Assembly: GCF_000217935.1 (NCBI RefSeq)
Contig: NZ_AFHI01000017.1
Coordinates: forward strand, 1-64,000
Length of the DNA: 64,000 bases
DNA from: Rheinheimera sp. A13L
Lineage (GTDB): Bacteria; Pseudomonadota; Gammaproteobacteria; Enterobacterales; Alteromonadaceae
Reading direction: 5' to 3'
Both the position numbers and the translations under genes were made by a program. Below the pieces are notes generated by a model. That model was not told where the DNA came from and did no database searches. It was given only the letters and a program-made list of their open reading frames with translations. Positions 26,978 through 36,846 of the stretch are shown piece after piece. Positions within the stretch are counted from its first letter, which is position 1, and every line of letters begins with the position of its first letter.

Positions 26978-27517
26978 ATGGCAACAGAAAATAAAGGCTA
27001 CTGCTGGACCAGTATTGTATTGCACTGGCTGGTGGCTGTGATGGTGATTGGACTTTTCGCCTCAGGCTTTTGGATGGTGGATTTAAGCTACTACAGCAGT
27101 TGGTACAAAACTGCGCCTTTCTGGCACAAAAGTGTTGGGGTATTGTTGTTGGCTCTGATGCTGTATCGCTTAGTCTTTCGCCTTGTGAAAGGAACTGCTG
27201 CGCCTTTGACGAGCCACAGTAAGGCTATACAGCGCGCCAGTCATCTGACCCATCTGACTTTATATGGCCTGGTCTTTTTGATTATCTGTAGCGGTTATCT
27301 GATTTCTACTGCGGATGGCCGCCCTATAGACGTATTTGGTTGGTTTGATTTGCCATCAGCCGGTGAATTGTTTGCCGAACAGGCAGATAGAGCTGGCCTG
27401 GTCCATAAGTTTGCAGCTTACGGTTTAATTGCTTTAGTTCTTTTGCATGCAATGGCCGCTTTTAAACACCACTTTTTTGATAAAGACGACACGCTAAAAC
27501 GAATGCTTAAACCTTAA
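26978..27517 (+). CDS. yceJ: Cytochrome b561 (YceJ-type)
   Basis: A 179-aa four-helix membrane di-haem cytochrome of the bacterial b561 family. Conserved His residues are in WTSIVLHWLVA (helix 1), FWHKSVGVLLL (helix 2), the third helix region HLTHLTLYGLVF and HAMAAFKHHFFD (C-terminal). The start with AGAGGAAG upstream is preferred to an in-frame upstream start. It is followed after 25 bp by yceI, as in E. coli, forming a two-gene operon. Related proteins pass electrons from quinol to superoxide or periplasmic partners; the exact role here is inferred. Confidence 0.92.
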   Translation: MATENKGYCWTSIVLHWLVAVMVIGLFASGFWMVDLSYYSSWYKTAPFWHKSVGVLLLALMLYRLVFRLVKGTAAPLTSHSKAIQRASHLTHLTLYGLVFLIICSGYLISTADGRPIDVFGWFDLPSAGELFAEQADRAGLVHKFAAYGLIALVLLHAMAAFKHHFFDKDDTLKRMLKP

Positions 27518-27542
27518 GACTTTACTACGAAAGGAGATTGGA

Positions 27543-28118
27543 ATGAAAAAATTACTAATTGCCGGGTTGTTGACATCGATGTTGGCAGCACCAGCACTGC
27601 AAGCCGCAGACTACGAAATTGATACCCAGGGTGCGCACGCATTTATTCAATTTAAAATAAGCCACTTAGGTTACAGCTGGTTATATGGTCGTTTTAATAC
27701 CTTTGAAGGTACATTCAGCTATGACGCGGCAAAGTTAACAGATTCTAAAATTCAGTTAGAAATTGATACAAAAAGTATTGATTCTAACCATGCTGAGCGC
27801 GACAAACATTTACGCAGCCCTGATTTCCTGAACGTGGACAAACATGGCAAAGCCACTTTTGTCAGCACTAAAATAGTACCAAAAGAAGGTGCTGATTTTG
27901 ATGTTGTAGGTAATTTCACGTTAAATGGTGTGACCAAAGAAATTGTGATCAAAGCCACCAAGCTGGGTGAAGGTTCTGATCCATGGGGTGGCTACCGTGC
28001 AGGTTTTGCCGGCACTACCAGCATCGAATTAGAAGACTTTGCCATTAAAAATATCCTTGGCCCGGCATCTGCTACTGTGCATCTGGATCTGACAGTGGAA
28101 GGCATTAAAAAGTCTTAA
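27543..28118 (+). CDS. yceI: Periplasmic YceI-family lipocalin-like protein
   Basis: A 191-aa exported protein: signal peptide with AQA-type cleavage near residue 21 and a YceI beta-barrel domain over the rest (start DYEIDTQGAHAFIQFKISHLGYSW, later GNFTLNGVTKEI). The family binds isoprenoid quinones or similar amphiphiles in a lipocalin-like pocket. GGAG is well placed before the ATG. Paired with the cytochrome b561 gene, it may carry or shield a quinone for that cytochrome. Confidence 0.95.
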   Translation: MKKLLIAGLLTSMLAAPALQAADYEIDTQGAHAFIQFKISHLGYSWLYGRFNTFEGTFSYDAAKLTDSKIQLEIDTKSIDSNHAERDKHLRSPDFLNVDKHGKATFVSTKIVPKEGADFDVVGNFTLNGVTKEIVIKATKLGEGSDPWGGYRAGFAGTTSIELEDFAIKNILGPASATVHLDLTVEGIKKS

Positions 28119-28141
28119 TGCTGAATTGAGATGCTAAAAAA

Positions 28142-28178
28142 ATTGCCCTGATGTATTTTTTGATACTCAGGGCAATTC
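28142..28178. terminator. Bidirectional terminator between yceI and yfaE
   Basis: An 11-bp perfect stem AATTGCCCTGA / TCAGGGCAATT with a 15-nt loop between convergent genes; its right arm overlaps the last codons of yfaE. T- and A-rich flanks serve both directions. Confidence 0.8.
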
Positions 28179-28421
28179 TATTTCTATATCTGTGATGGGA
28201 ATACTGCAGCAAGGCAAAATTTCGCCTTTACGGACAAAAGCCAGCGGCTCATTAATGTAGCTGACTGAACCTGACAGTAATTTACAACGACAAGCGCCAC
28301 AATAACCTTCACGGCATTGGTAATTCACTTGTTGTTTTTGTGCTTCAAGCGCATCAAGCAGGGTGCGTTGCTCTGGCCCAAACTCCAGGCTGAGCACGTC
28401 CTTCACCACCACTTTTACCAT
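28167..28421 (-). CDS. yfaE: 2Fe-2S ferredoxin for NrdB maintenance (YfaE)
   Basis: An 84-aa plant-type ferredoxin with the cluster motif CREGYCGACRCKL and a fourth cysteine in LPCCSIP. Directly downstream of nrdB (15 bp), as in E. coli, where YfaE supplies electrons to regenerate the diferric-tyrosyl radical cofactor of ribonucleotide reductase. Confidence 0.93.
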   Translation of the reverse strand: MVKVVVKDVLSLEFGPEQRTLLDALEAQKQQVNYQCREGYCGACRCKLLSGSVSYINEPLAFVRKGEILPCCSIPITDIEIELP

Positions 28422-28436
28422 GTCAGTGGTCGCAGA

Positions 28437-29567
28437 TCAGAGATCAAAATCACCGAAGTCAGCGCCATCCATTTCGTTGTCGATTTGACCCACTAAATAG
28501 GAGCTGATTTCTGATTCCTGTGGTGCCACCTGTACATTGTCAGACACTAACCAAGCGTTGATCCATGGAATAGGGTTCTGTGTGGTGCTGAAAATTGGCT
28601 TTAAGCCCACAGCCTGCATTCTGTTGTTGGTAATGTACTCAACGTACTGGCATAAAATATCTTTGTTTAAGCCAATCATTGAACCATCTTTAAACAAGAA
28701 CTCAGCCCAGTCTTTTTCCTGCTCAGCGGCTTTACGGAATATAGCGTACGCTTCTTCTTCACATTCTTTGGCAATAATAGCCATTTCAGGGTCGTCTTCA
28801 CCTGCAGCCATAATATTCAGCATATGCTGAGTACCGGTTAGATGCAGTGCTTCATCGCGGGCAATCAGCTTGATAATCTTGGCATTGCCTTCCATCAATT
28901 CACGTTCGGCAAAGGCAAAGCTACAAGCGAAGCTAACGTAGAAACGAATAGCCTCCAGCACGTTCACCGATAAAATACAGATATATAGCTTACGTTTCAG
29001 GTCATGCAGGCTGATGGTATGAGTTTCACCGTTGACTTCATGAGTGCCAACACCACATAAGTGATACAGGCTAACAGCATTGATTAAATCATCGTAGTAA
29101 CGAGTGACGTCATCCGCGCGTTCAACAATACGTTCATTCAGTAATATATCGTCAAACACCTTGTGAGGTTCGTTGGTGATATTACGTACTATATGGGTGT
29201 AACTGCGGCTGTGAATAGTTTCACTGAATGCCCAGGTTTCAATCCAGGTTTCCAGCTCAGGCAAGGACACTATAGGTAACAAGGCGACATTTGGTGAACG
29301 GCCTTGCACTGAGTCCAGCAGAGTTTGGTATTTTAAATTGCTGAGAAATATATGCTTTTCATGTTCAGGTAACTGTTGAAAGTCGATTCTGTCTTTACTG
29401 ACATCCACCTCTTCAGGGCGCCAGAAAAAGCTCAGCTGCTTTTCAATCAGTTTTTCAAAAATGCCATATTTCTGTTGATCATAACGGGATACGTTCACCG
29501 GATTGCCAAAAAACATTGGCTCTTTCATTTGATCGTTATTCGTACGGCTAAAGGTGGTGTAACTCAT
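28437..29567 (-). CDS. nrdB: Class Ia ribonucleotide reductase beta subunit
   Basis: A 376-aa NrdB, same length as in E. coli. It contains the diiron ligands in [15 protein letters not shown] (including the Glu/His and the nearby radical Tyr), and the second set in [14 protein letters not shown]-terminal [22 protein letters not shown] docks on NrdA. The ATG giving [11 protein letters not shown] is preferred over a TTG two codons upstream because it matches E. coli. Operon nrdA-nrdB-yfaE. Confidence 0.97.
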   Translation of the reverse strand: MSYTTFSRTNNDQMKEPMFFGNPVNVSRYDQQKYGIFEKLIEKQLSFFWRPEEVDVSKDRIDFQQLPEHEKHIFLSNLKYQTLLDSVQGRSPNVALLPIVSLPELETWIETWAFSETIHSRSYTHIVRNITNEPHKVFDDILLNERIVERADDVTRYYDDLINAVSLYHLCGVGTHEVNGETHTISLHDLKRKLYICILSVNVLEAIRFYVSFACSFAFAERELMEGNAKIIKLIARDEALHLTGTQHMLNIMAAGEDDPEMAIIAKECEEEAYAIFRKAAEQEKDWAEFLFKDGSMIGLNKDILCQYVEYITNNRMQAVGLKPIFSTTQNPIPWINAWLVSDNVQVAPQESEISSYLVGQIDNEMDGADFGDFDL

Positions 29568-29630
29568 CAGCAATATCCAGTTTATTATTTGTTATGCATA
29601 CAAAAAGAGGGCTGCAATGCAGCCCCAGAC

Positions 29631-31916
29631 TTAAATTTTACAGGCGCCACCGGCACAACCATCGTCTTCCGGCGTCGCTTTGATGTCTTCCTGGATATCG
29701 GAAGCGCCATCACGGGTGTTGTGGTAGTACATGGTTTTCACACCCAGCTTATAAGCCGTCAGCAAATCTTTTAATAAAATTTTCATTGGCACTTTGCCGC
29801 CTTCGAACTTGCCCGGATCGTAGTTGGTATTGGCAGAAATAGTTTGATCAACAAACTTCTGCATAATAGCCACCAGACTGATGTATCCGTCGTTATTTGG
29901 CATATCCCATAACAATTCGTATTGGTTTTTCAGGCGATCATATTCAGGCACAACCTGCTTTAAAATACCGTCTTTACTTGCCTTTATACTGATATGGCCA
30001 CGAGGTGGTTCAATACCATTAGTCGCATTTGAAATTTGCGAAGAAGTTTCTGATGGCATCAGTGCAGATAAAGTCGAGTTACGTAAACCGTGTTGCACTA
30101 CATCTTTACGCAGCTGATCCCAGTCGTAATGTAAAGGTTCAGCACACACCTTATCCAAATCCTTTTTATAGGTGTCAATAGGCATAATGCCTTCTGAATA
30201 CGTGGTCTCGTTAAATTTAGGGCAAGGGCCAAATTCCTGCGCCAATTTGTTAGATGCTTTCATCAGGTAATACTGAATAGCTTCAAAAGTACGGTGTGTT
30301 AAACCATTGGCTGAACCATCAGAGTATTTCACGCCATTTTTCGCCAGGTAATAGGCGTAGTTAATAACGCCTATACCTAAAGTGCGGCGATTCATACTGG
30401 CGTGGTAAGCGGCGAGGATAGGGTAGTCCTGATAGTCCAGTAAGCTATCTAAGGCCCTTACTGCCAGTTCTGCCAATTCTTCCAGTTCATCTAAATGCTC
30501 AATAGCGCCTAAGTTAAAGGCGGACAGAGTACAAAGGGCAATTTCACCATTTGGATCGTTGATGTCATTCAGTGGCTTGGTTGGCAACGCAATTTCTAAA
30601 CAGAGGTTGCTTTGGCGTACAGAAGCAAACTTTGGATTAAACGGGCTGTGCGTGTTGCAATGGTCCACGTTCTGTAAGTAGATACGACCTGTGCTGGCGC
30701 GTTCCTGCATAAAGAGGGTAAATAGTTCGACTGCTTTGATACGCTTTTTACGGATAGAAGCATCCGCTTCGTATTGAACATAGAGGGCTTCAAACTTTTC
30801 CTGATCTTCAAAAAATGCATCATATAAACCCGGTACGTCAGAAGGACTGAACAGGGTGATCATTTCATCTTTAATCAGACGTGTGTACATCAGGCGGTTA
30901 AACTGCACACCGTAATCTAAGTGACGTACGCGGTTCTCTTCCACACCACGGTTGTTTTTCAGAACCAGCAAAGATTCCACTTCTAAATGCCACAAAGGGT
31001 AAAACAGCGTGGCTGCACCACCACGAACACCGCCCTGAGAGCAACTTTTTACAGCCGTCTGGAAATGTTTGTAGAAGGGGATACAACCAGTATGGAAGGC
31101 TTCACCGTTACGGATTGGGCTGCCTAAAGCACGAATACGGCCGGCGTTAATACCAATACCAGCACGTTGACTGACGTATTTAACAATAGCGCTGCTGGTG
31201 GCATTGATAGAATCTAAGCTGTCACCACATTCAATCAGCACACAAGAGCTGAACTGGCGGGTTGGGGTACGCACACCAGACATAATAGGTGTAGGTAATG
31301 AAATCTTGAACATAGACACTGCATCGTAAAAACGGCGCACGTAACTTAAACGGGTGTCTTTTGGATAATTAGCAAACAAACAAGCCGCGACCAGCATATA
31401 AAGGAACTGGGCGCTTTCGTAAATCTGGCCTGTGACCCGATTTTGCACCAGGTATTTACCTTCCAGCTGTTTTACCGCAGCATAGCTGAAATCCAAATCG
31501 CGGCTGTGTACAATAAAACTATCCAGCTGTTCTAATTCTTCTTTACTGTAGTCTGCCAGAATATGGGCGTCATAACGCTTTTCTTCCACCATTTTGACCA
31601 CATGGTCATACAACTTTGGCGGTTCAAACTGACCATAGGCTTTTTTACGTAAATGGAATACGGCCAAACGCGCAGCCATATATTGATAATCCGGCGTCTC
31701 TTTGGAGATTAAATCGGCAGCGGCTTTGATGATGGTTTCGTGAATGTCGGCGGTTTTGATACCGTCGTAAAACTGAATATGAGAACGTAACTCAACCTGA
31801 GACACTGATACGTTTTGTAAGCGCTCAGCAGCCCAATCAATCACACGGTGAATTTTGTCTAAGTCTAATGGTTCGCGCAGACCATCTCTTTTGGTTACGT
31901 ATAATGTTTGAGTCAT
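29631..31916 (-). CDS. nrdA: Class Ia ribonucleotide reductase alpha subunit
   Basis: A 761-aa NrdA from the ATG giving MTQTLYVTKRDG, the same length as E. coli; an upstream in-frame start nine codons earlier is not conserved. N-terminal ATP-cone, then the barrel with active-site cysteines in QFSSCVLIECGDS, SNLCLEIALP and CTLSAFNLGAI, and the C-terminal redox pair CAGGACKI. It reduces NDPs to dNDPs with NrdB. Two NrdR-like boxes lie 110-160 bp upstream. Confidence 0.97.
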   Translation of the reverse strand: MTQTLYVTKRDGLREPLDLDKIHRVIDWAAERLQNVSVSQVELRSHIQFYDGIKTADIHETIIKAAADLISKETPDYQYMAARLAVFHLRKKAYGQFEPPKLYDHVVKMVEEKRYDAHILADYSKEELEQLDSFIVHSRDLDFSYAAVKQLEGKYLVQNRVTGQIYESAQFLYMLVAACLFANYPKDTRLSYVRRFYDAVSMFKISLPTPIMSGVRTPTRQFSSCVLIECGDSLDSINATSSAIVKYVSQRAGIGINAGRIRALGSPIRNGEAFHTGCIPFYKHFQTAVKSCSQGGVRGGAATLFYPLWHLEVESLLVLKNNRGVEENRVRHLDYGVQFNRLMYTRLIKDEMITLFSPSDVPGLYDAFFEDQEKFEALYVQYEADASIRKKRIKAVELFTLFMQERASTGRIYLQNVDHCNTHSPFNPKFASVRQSNLCLEIALPTKPLNDINDPNGEIALCTLSAFNLGAIEHLDELEELAELAVRALDSLLDYQDYPILAAYHASMNRRTLGIGVINYAYYLAKNGVKYSDGSANGLTHRTFEAIQYYLMKASNKLAQEFGPCPKFNETTYSEGIMPIDTYKKDLDKVCAEPLHYDWDQLRKDVVQHGLRNSTLSALMPSETSSQISNATNGIEPPRGHISIKASKDGILKQVVPEYDRLKNQYELLWDMPNNDGYISLVAIMQKFVDQTISANTNYDPGKFEGGKVPMKILLKDLLTAYKLGVKTMYYHNTRDGASDIQEDIKATPEDDGCAGGACKI

Positions 31917-32026
31917 ATTTTTCCGCCGAAAATTCCATCTCAATTGTTATTATTGTGTGCACAGAATTTCTCCTGCGCAGCGAATTCACCCGCTTTTGGC
32001 TTCATTAGGTCAAACTCAGTCGAGCG

Positions 32027-32042
32027 ACACAACATCTAGGGG
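32027..32042. promoter_or_regulatory. NrdR box 1
   Basis: ACACAACATCTAGGGG resembles the 16-bp NrdR consensus (ACAC...TA.ATCTAGTGT type), strongest in its left half. Box 2 begins exactly 31 bp later, the three-turn spacing characteristic of NrdR tandem boxes. Confidence 0.65.
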
Positions 32043-32057
32043 TGAAAGGAGAACGGA

Positions 32058-32073
32058 TCACAAGATAGAGTGG
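32058..32073. promoter_or_regulatory. NrdR box 2
   Basis: TCACAAGATAGAGTGG, second half of the pair upstream of nrdA. NrdR represses ribonucleotide reductase genes when dATP is plentiful. Confidence 0.65.
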
Positions 32074-32225
32074 ATCAATAGCAATTGCAACCCCTGCTGC
32101 CGGGCGAAAAAAGCAGCATGTTAGTGTCCGCTAACGTGCGAAATCGGCTTTTAAAAACCTCTGCAGGGAAGCAATAGTTTTTCAGTAAAAAATCTATTTT
32201 GTCTGTTCGGTTAAATTTTAAGTGA

Positions 32226-32256
32226 TTCACAAAATCACCTGCAAAGAGGTGATTTT
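32226..32256 (-). terminator. Hairpin after the HAD phosphatase gene
   Basis: AAAATCACCT(GCAAAG)AGGTGATTTT lies between the phosphatase gene and nrdA; on the minus strand the stem is followed by TTTT. The rest of the ~370-base gap up to nrdA holds the NrdR boxes and no gene. Confidence 0.65.
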
Positions 32257-32286
32257 TAATTGACCAAAAATATGAAAAAACTGAAC

Positions 32287-32964
32287 TCAGTCGAGGTGTC
32301 GGATCAGGTCTGTGAAAAGAGAAATATGTAAATCTGCGCCCCAAAGTTCAGTTTTATCATCTGGTCCAACATAACCAAAATCGCACATCACGGTTTGCAT
32401 GCCAGCACGACGTCCAGCTTCTATGTCGCGCTCTGCATCTCCTATATACCAACACTGGTTTGCAGGGACCTGCATATAGTGAGCAGTCATCCATAACGGG
32501 GTTGGATCAGGTTTACGTTGTGCCAGACTGTCACCCCCCAGTAATAAGCGGCTTTGTAATAAGGCAGGTAACTGACGTTGTACTTTGGCGGCGAGCTTAT
32601 AAGGTTTATTCGTCACTATAGCCCAGGGAATGTTTCGTACCTGCAAAGCAGCAAATAACTCTTCAGCGCCCGGAAACAAGCAACTGTGCACACCGCTGTG
32701 CTCGTGATAATAATCCAGCAGACTCTGGCGAGCTTTGCCAAAATCAATTTCTTTTATAGCTTCACCAAAACCCAGCTGCAGCAAACCTTTGGCACCATGA
32801 GAGGCCATAGGCCGGTACTCGTCATAGCTTTTTTCAGCTATACCATGCTCTCGCAAAACAAAATTCAGTGCTGCGCCTAAATCCTGCGCGGTATCAACCA
32901 GGGTGCCATCTAAATCAAATAAGACGGCAGCCGGTTTTTTAAGTTGAATGAGTTGTTGGGTCAT
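32287..32964 (-). CDS. HAD-IA phosphatase (Gph/MupP-like)
   Basis: A 225-aa haloacid-dehalogenase-type phosphatase with nucleophile motif DLDGTLVDT (Asp17), VTNKP (motif II), KPDPTP (motif III) and [15 protein letters not shown] (motif IV). It overlaps ubiG by 4 bases (ATGA), so the two are translationally coupled. Genes at this place are usually called phosphoglycolate phosphatase; in Pseudomonas the homologue next to ubiG is MupP, which dephosphorylates MurNAc-6-phosphate for cell-wall recycling. Sequence alone does not decide between them. Confidence 0.88.
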   Translation of the reverse strand: MTQQLIQLKKPAAVLFDLDGTLVDTAQDLGAALNFVLREHGIAEKSYDEYRPMASHGAKGLLQLGFGEAIKEIDFGKARQSLLDYYHEHSGVHSCLFPGAEELFAALQVRNIPWAIVTNKPYKLAAKVQRQLPALLQSRLLLGGDSLAQRKPDPTPLWMTAHYMQVPANQCWYIGDAERDIEAGRRAGMQTVMCDFGYVGPDDKTELWGADLHISLFTDLIRHLD

Positions 32965-33683
32965 AGTGGTTTTTTCGCTACCACAAAATAATTCACATCC
33001 AGCCCAGGGCCTGTGCGGAACGACTGATTAATAGGGTTGTAATGCAAACCTGTTGCATCCACCACTTGTAAACCCGCATCGTCAATAAAACGCATTAAAT
33101 CAGAAGGGCGGATAAACTTCTCAAACTCATGAGTGCCTTTGGGGACCAGCTTCAGTACCTGTTCAGCACCGACAATAGCCATCAGGTAGGCTTTCCAGGT
33201 TTTATTCAACGTAGAAAACACCAGCGTTGCACCGGGTTTGGCTAAGTCAGCACAAGCCTTCACCACGGATCCTGGCTCTGGCACATGCTCCAGCATCTCC
33301 ATGCACGTCACCAAATCAAAGGCGCCTTGATTGGCTGCGGCAAAGTCTTCCGCAGTGCTTTGTTGGTACTGAACTGAAACTGCAGATTCCAGCGCATGCA
33401 ATTTAGCCACTGTTAAAGCTTCATCTGCCATATCAATACCTGTGACATCTGCACCAGCTTTAGCCATAGATTCGGCCAGAATGCCACCACCACAGCCAAC
33501 GTCTACAGTTTTTTTACCAAATAAGCCTTGCACCTGATCGCTGATAAAGGCCAGACGGCAAGGGTTCAGTTGGTGTAACGGCTTAAATTCACCGGACGGA
33601 TCCCACCAGCGAGAGGCGATTTCATTAAACTTGGCAATTTCGGCCGGATCAACATTGGAAGAGGGGTTCATAAGCGTATCCAT
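32961..33683 (-). CDS. ubiG: Ubiquinone biosynthesis O-methyltransferase
   Basis: A 240-aa SAM-dependent O-methyltransferase that performs both O-methylation steps of ubiquinone synthesis. Motif [16 protein letters not shown] (about 60-74), acidic [24 protein letters not shown] and the family N-terminal [19 protein letters not shown] are all present. Divergent from gyrA, as in many gammaproteobacteria. Confidence 0.96.
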   Translation of the reverse strand: MDTLMNPSSNVDPAEIAKFNEIASRWWDPSGEFKPLHQLNPCRLAFISDQVQGLFGKKTVDVGCGGGILAESMAKAGADVTGIDMADEALTVAKLHALESAVSVQYQQSTAEDFAAANQGAFDLVTCMEMLEHVPEPGSVVKACADLAKPGATLVFSTLNKTWKAYLMAIVGAEQVLKLVPKGTHEFEKFIRPSDLMRFIDDAGLQVVDATGLHYNPINQSFRTGPGLDVNYFVVAKKPL

Positions 33684-33848
33684 TTAAAATTTTGCCTATT
33701 ATAAAGCCTTGATCTGTTTGAGCAATGCTGTACAAAGCACAACAGAACTGGCAAGGTATTTTTTCTGTGGTAGAATCCGCCTTTGTCCCGCGACCCATTA
33801 CAGTAAAAAACGCGGGTATCTTGTTGATTTAAGGGAAAAAAGCTTTTT

Positions 33849-36473
33849 ATGACAAATTTGGCCAAAGAAATTGTTCCCATTAATATCGAAGAAGAATTAA
33901 AGAATTCTTATCTCGATTATGCAATGAGCGTTATTGTGGGACGTGCCTTACCGGACGTAAGGGACGGTTTAAAGCCAGTTCACCGTCGCGTTTTGTTTGC
34001 GATGAAAGAGTTAGGCAATGACTGGAATAAAGCCTACAAAAAATCTGCCCGTGTCGTTGGTGACGTCATAGGTAAATACCATCCACACGGTGACAGCGCT
34101 GTTTACGACACTATAGTTCGTATGGCTCAGCCGTTCTCCTTACGTTATATGCTGGTCGACGGCCAGGGTAACTTCGGTTCAGTAGACGGTGACTCAGCAG
34201 CAGCGATGCGTTATACCGAAGTACGTATGTCGCGTATCGCAGGCGAATTATTAGCCGACCTGGATAAAGAGACAGTCGACTTTGTGCCTAACTACGACGG
34301 CACTGAAATGATCCCGGCTGTATTACCGACTAAAATTCCTAACCTGCTGGTCAACGGCTCGTCGGGTATTGCGGTGGGTATGGCGACCAATATTCCGCCA
34401 CACAATTTAAATGAAGTCATTGATGCCTGTCTGGCATTGATTGCTAATCCGGATATCAGCATTCCTGAACTGATGGAACTGATGCCAGGACCAGATTTCC
34501 CGACAGCCGCTATTATCAATGGCCGTCGTGGTATTGAAGAAGCCTACCGCACCGGTCGTGGCAAGGTATATATCCGCGCCAGAACTCATATCGAAACCGA
34601 TGAAAAAACCGGTCGCGAGACTATAGTTGTTGATGAAATTCCTTATCAGGTCAACAAGGCCCGTCTGATTGAGAAAATCGCCGAGCTGGTCAAAGAAAAA
34701 CGCATCGAAGGCATTTCAGCATTACGTGATGAGTCTGATAAAGACGGTATGCGTATTGTTATTGAAGTGAAACGTGGCGAATCATCAGACGTACTGATCA
34801 ACCACTTGTATACCCAAACTCAGATGCAAACTGTGTTTGGTATCAACATGGTTGCCCTGGATCAGGGCCAACCGAAGTTGATGGGCTTAAAGCATATGCT
34901 GCAATGTTTTGTGTTGCACCGCCGCGAAGTGGTGACACGCAGAACAGTCTATGACTTACGTAAAGCCCGTGACCGCGCTCATATCTTAGAAGGCTTGGCT
35001 ATTGCTCTTGCCAACATTGATGAAATTATTGATTTAATCAAAAACTCATCAAGCCCGGCCGATGCTAAACAAGGTTTAGTGGCTCGTGGCTGGCAGTTAG
35101 GTGATGTCAGCGCCATGTTAGAACGTGCCGGTGAAAACGCAGCCCGTCCTGAATGGCTGGAAGAACATTTTGGTATTCGTGATGGCGAGTATTTCCTGAC
35201 TGAACAACAGGCTCAGGCAATCTTAGATTTACGTTTACACAAACTGACGGGTCTGGAACATGAAAAGATTCTGGACGAGTACAAAGAGTTATTACTGCTG
35301 ATTGCTGAGCTATTACACATTCTGGGAAGCCCGGAGCGTTTAATGGAAGTGATCTGTGAAGAGTTAGAAGCTGCGAAAGCCCAATATGGTGATGCCCGTC
35401 GTACTGAAATTCAGGACAACGCGATGGATATCAACATGGAAGACTTGATCACTGAAGAAGACGTAGTCGTGACTCTGTCACATTTAGGTTATGCCAAGTA
35501 TCAGGCTCTGTCTGACTATGAAGCTCAGCGTCGTGGTGGTCGTGGTAAAGCGGCAACTACAGTAAAAGATGAAGACTTTGTCGACCAGTTGCTGATCGCC
35601 AGCACCCACGATACGATTTTGTGTTTCTCTAACCGTGGTCGTCTGTACTGGATGAAGGTGTATCAATTACCGCTGGCTTCGCGTCAGGCCCGTGGTAAGC
35701 CAATAGTTAACTTACTGCCATTGGAAGAAAACGAACGGATCACCGCAATTCTGCCGGTTCGTGAATACGAAGAAGGCAAGTATGTGTTTATGGCGACTGC
35801 CAACGGTACTGTGAAGAAAACCTCACTGACTGAATACTCTCGTCCACGCAGCAACGGCATTATTGCCGTGAACCTGAACGAAGGCGATCAGTTGATTGGT
35901 GTGGATATCACAGACGGCAACAGCCAGATCATGTTGTTCTCGGACGACGGCAAAGTAGTGCGCTTTAAAGAAGATCAGGTGCGTCCAATGGGCCGTGGAG
36001 CTACAGGTGTTCGTGGTATCCGTTTACGCGAAAACGGCTCTGTGGTGTCATTGATTGTTCCGAAGAGCGAAGGCGCTATTCTGACTGTGACTGAAAACGG
36101 CTACGGTAAACGTACCGCATTGCAGGAATACCCAGAGAAGAGCCGTGCTACTCAAGGCGTAGTCTCTATTAAAGTCTCCGAACGTAATGGTCTGGTAGTT
36201 GGTGCAGTACAAGTGAACGCGCTGGATGAAATAATGCTGATTTCTGACAAAGGCACACTGGTACGGACCCGCGTCAGCGAAGTATCACAAGTAGGCCGTA
36301 ACACTGCTGGTGTTATTTTGATCCGCACCATCGAAGGTGAAAAAGTAGTAGGTGTACAACGCATCGACGAAATTCAGGATCAGGAAGAAGTAGCAGCCGC
36401 AGAAGCGGAAGCTGCAGCATTAGCCGCACAAAATCCGACAGAGGATACTGTAGCGGACGGCGAAGAAGAGTAA
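33849..36473 (+). CDS. gyrA: DNA gyrase subunit A
   Basis: An 874-aa GyrA. The catalytic Tyr is residue 122 ([11 protein letters not shown]). The quinolone-resistance-determining positions read Ser83 and Asp87 ([10 protein letters not shown]), the sensitive wild-type residues of E. coli. The C-terminal beta-pinwheel has the GyrA box QRRGGRGK (near residue 560) and ends in an acidic tail. It introduces negative supercoils with GyrB. Preceded by a divergent region shared with ubiG and followed by a very long-stemmed terminator. Confidence 0.98.
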   Translation: MTNLAKEIVPINIEEELKNSYLDYAMSVIVGRALPDVRDGLKPVHRRVLFAMKELGNDWNKAYKKSARVVGDVIGKYHPHGDSAVYDTIVRMAQPFSLRYMLVDGQGNFGSVDGDSAAAMRYTEVRMSRIAGELLADLDKETVDFVPNYDGTEMIPAVLPTKIPNLLVNGSSGIAVGMATNIPPHNLNEVIDACLALIANPDISIPELMELMPGPDFPTAAIINGRRGIEEAYRTGRGKVYIRARTHIETDEKTGRETIVVDEIPYQVNKARLIEKIAELVKEKRIEGISALRDESDKDGMRIVIEVKRGESSDVLINHLYTQTQMQTVFGINMVALDQGQPKLMGLKHMLQCFVLHRREVVTRRTVYDLRKARDRAHILEGLAIALANIDEIIDLIKNSSSPADAKQGLVARGWQLGDVSAMLERAGENAARPEWLEEHFGIRDGEYFLTEQQAQAILDLRLHKLTGLEHEKILDEYKELLLLIAELLHILGSPERLMEVICEELEAAKAQYGDARRTEIQDNAMDINMEDLITEEDVVVTLSHLGYAKYQALSDYEAQRRGGRGKAATTVKDEDFVDQLLIASTHDTILCFSNRGRLYWMKVYQLPLASRQARGKPIVNLLPLEENERITAILPVREYEEGKYVFMATANGTVKKTSLTEYSRPRSNGIIAVNLNEGDQLIGVDITDGNSQIMLFSDDGKVVRFKEDQVRPMGRGATGVRGIRLRENGSVVSLIVPKSEGAILTVTENGYGKRTALQEYPEKSRATQGVVSIKVSERNGLVVGAVQVNALDEIMLISDKGTLVRTRVSEVSQVGRNTAGVILIRTIEGEKVVGVQRIDEIQDQEEVAAAEAEAAALAAQNPTEDTVADGEEE

Positions 36474-36483
36474 GACTGTTAAG

Positions 36484-36536
36484 AAGGGGCCAGATCACAT
36501 TATTCAAAAAATAATGTGATCTGGCCCCTTTTTTAT
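36484..36536 (+). terminator. Long-stem terminator after gyrA
   Basis: A perfect 21-bp stem beginning AAGGGGCCAGATCAC, loop CAAAA, then six T. The stem is about twice the usual length for a terminator. Confidence 0.92.
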
Positions 36537-36623
36537 TTCTGTCTTTTGCAAAGTGCGCTAAAGTAGCGGCTGTTTAGAAAGAGCCGTCCAGACGTCAGGA
36601 TTATTCGTTGATAGCACTTTTAG

Positions 36624-36750
36624 ATACCCAAGTATCTTGAAGTTGCGGGGAGGCGACAAACCAGTGAGACCCCCAGGAGCATAGTCAACCTATGTGACTG
36701 GGGCGAGATGGTGCAGTTAACAAAGCTGCAGCTTCAAGTAAGACGGGTAT
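36624..36750. repeat. 127-bp MITE-like palindromic element
   Basis: Bounded by imperfect inverted termini: ATACCCAAGTATCTTGAAG at the left and CTTCAAGTAAGACGGGTAT at the right. A second inverted repeat inside (CCCCCAGGAGCATAG / CTATGTGACTGGGG) means nearly the whole element can fold into one long hairpin. No ORF. Similar sequences occur, from memory, as dispersed repeats in Yersinia, Serratia and Shewanella. Only one copy in this window. Confidence 0.7.
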
Positions 36751-36846
36751 AACCCAAGGCCACAATAACAAAGATCATCCCAAGATGACCAAAGCCGTTT
36801 TCTAATTTGTTTTTCATTCGATAAAGCGTTGTAACAGGAGCAAGAG

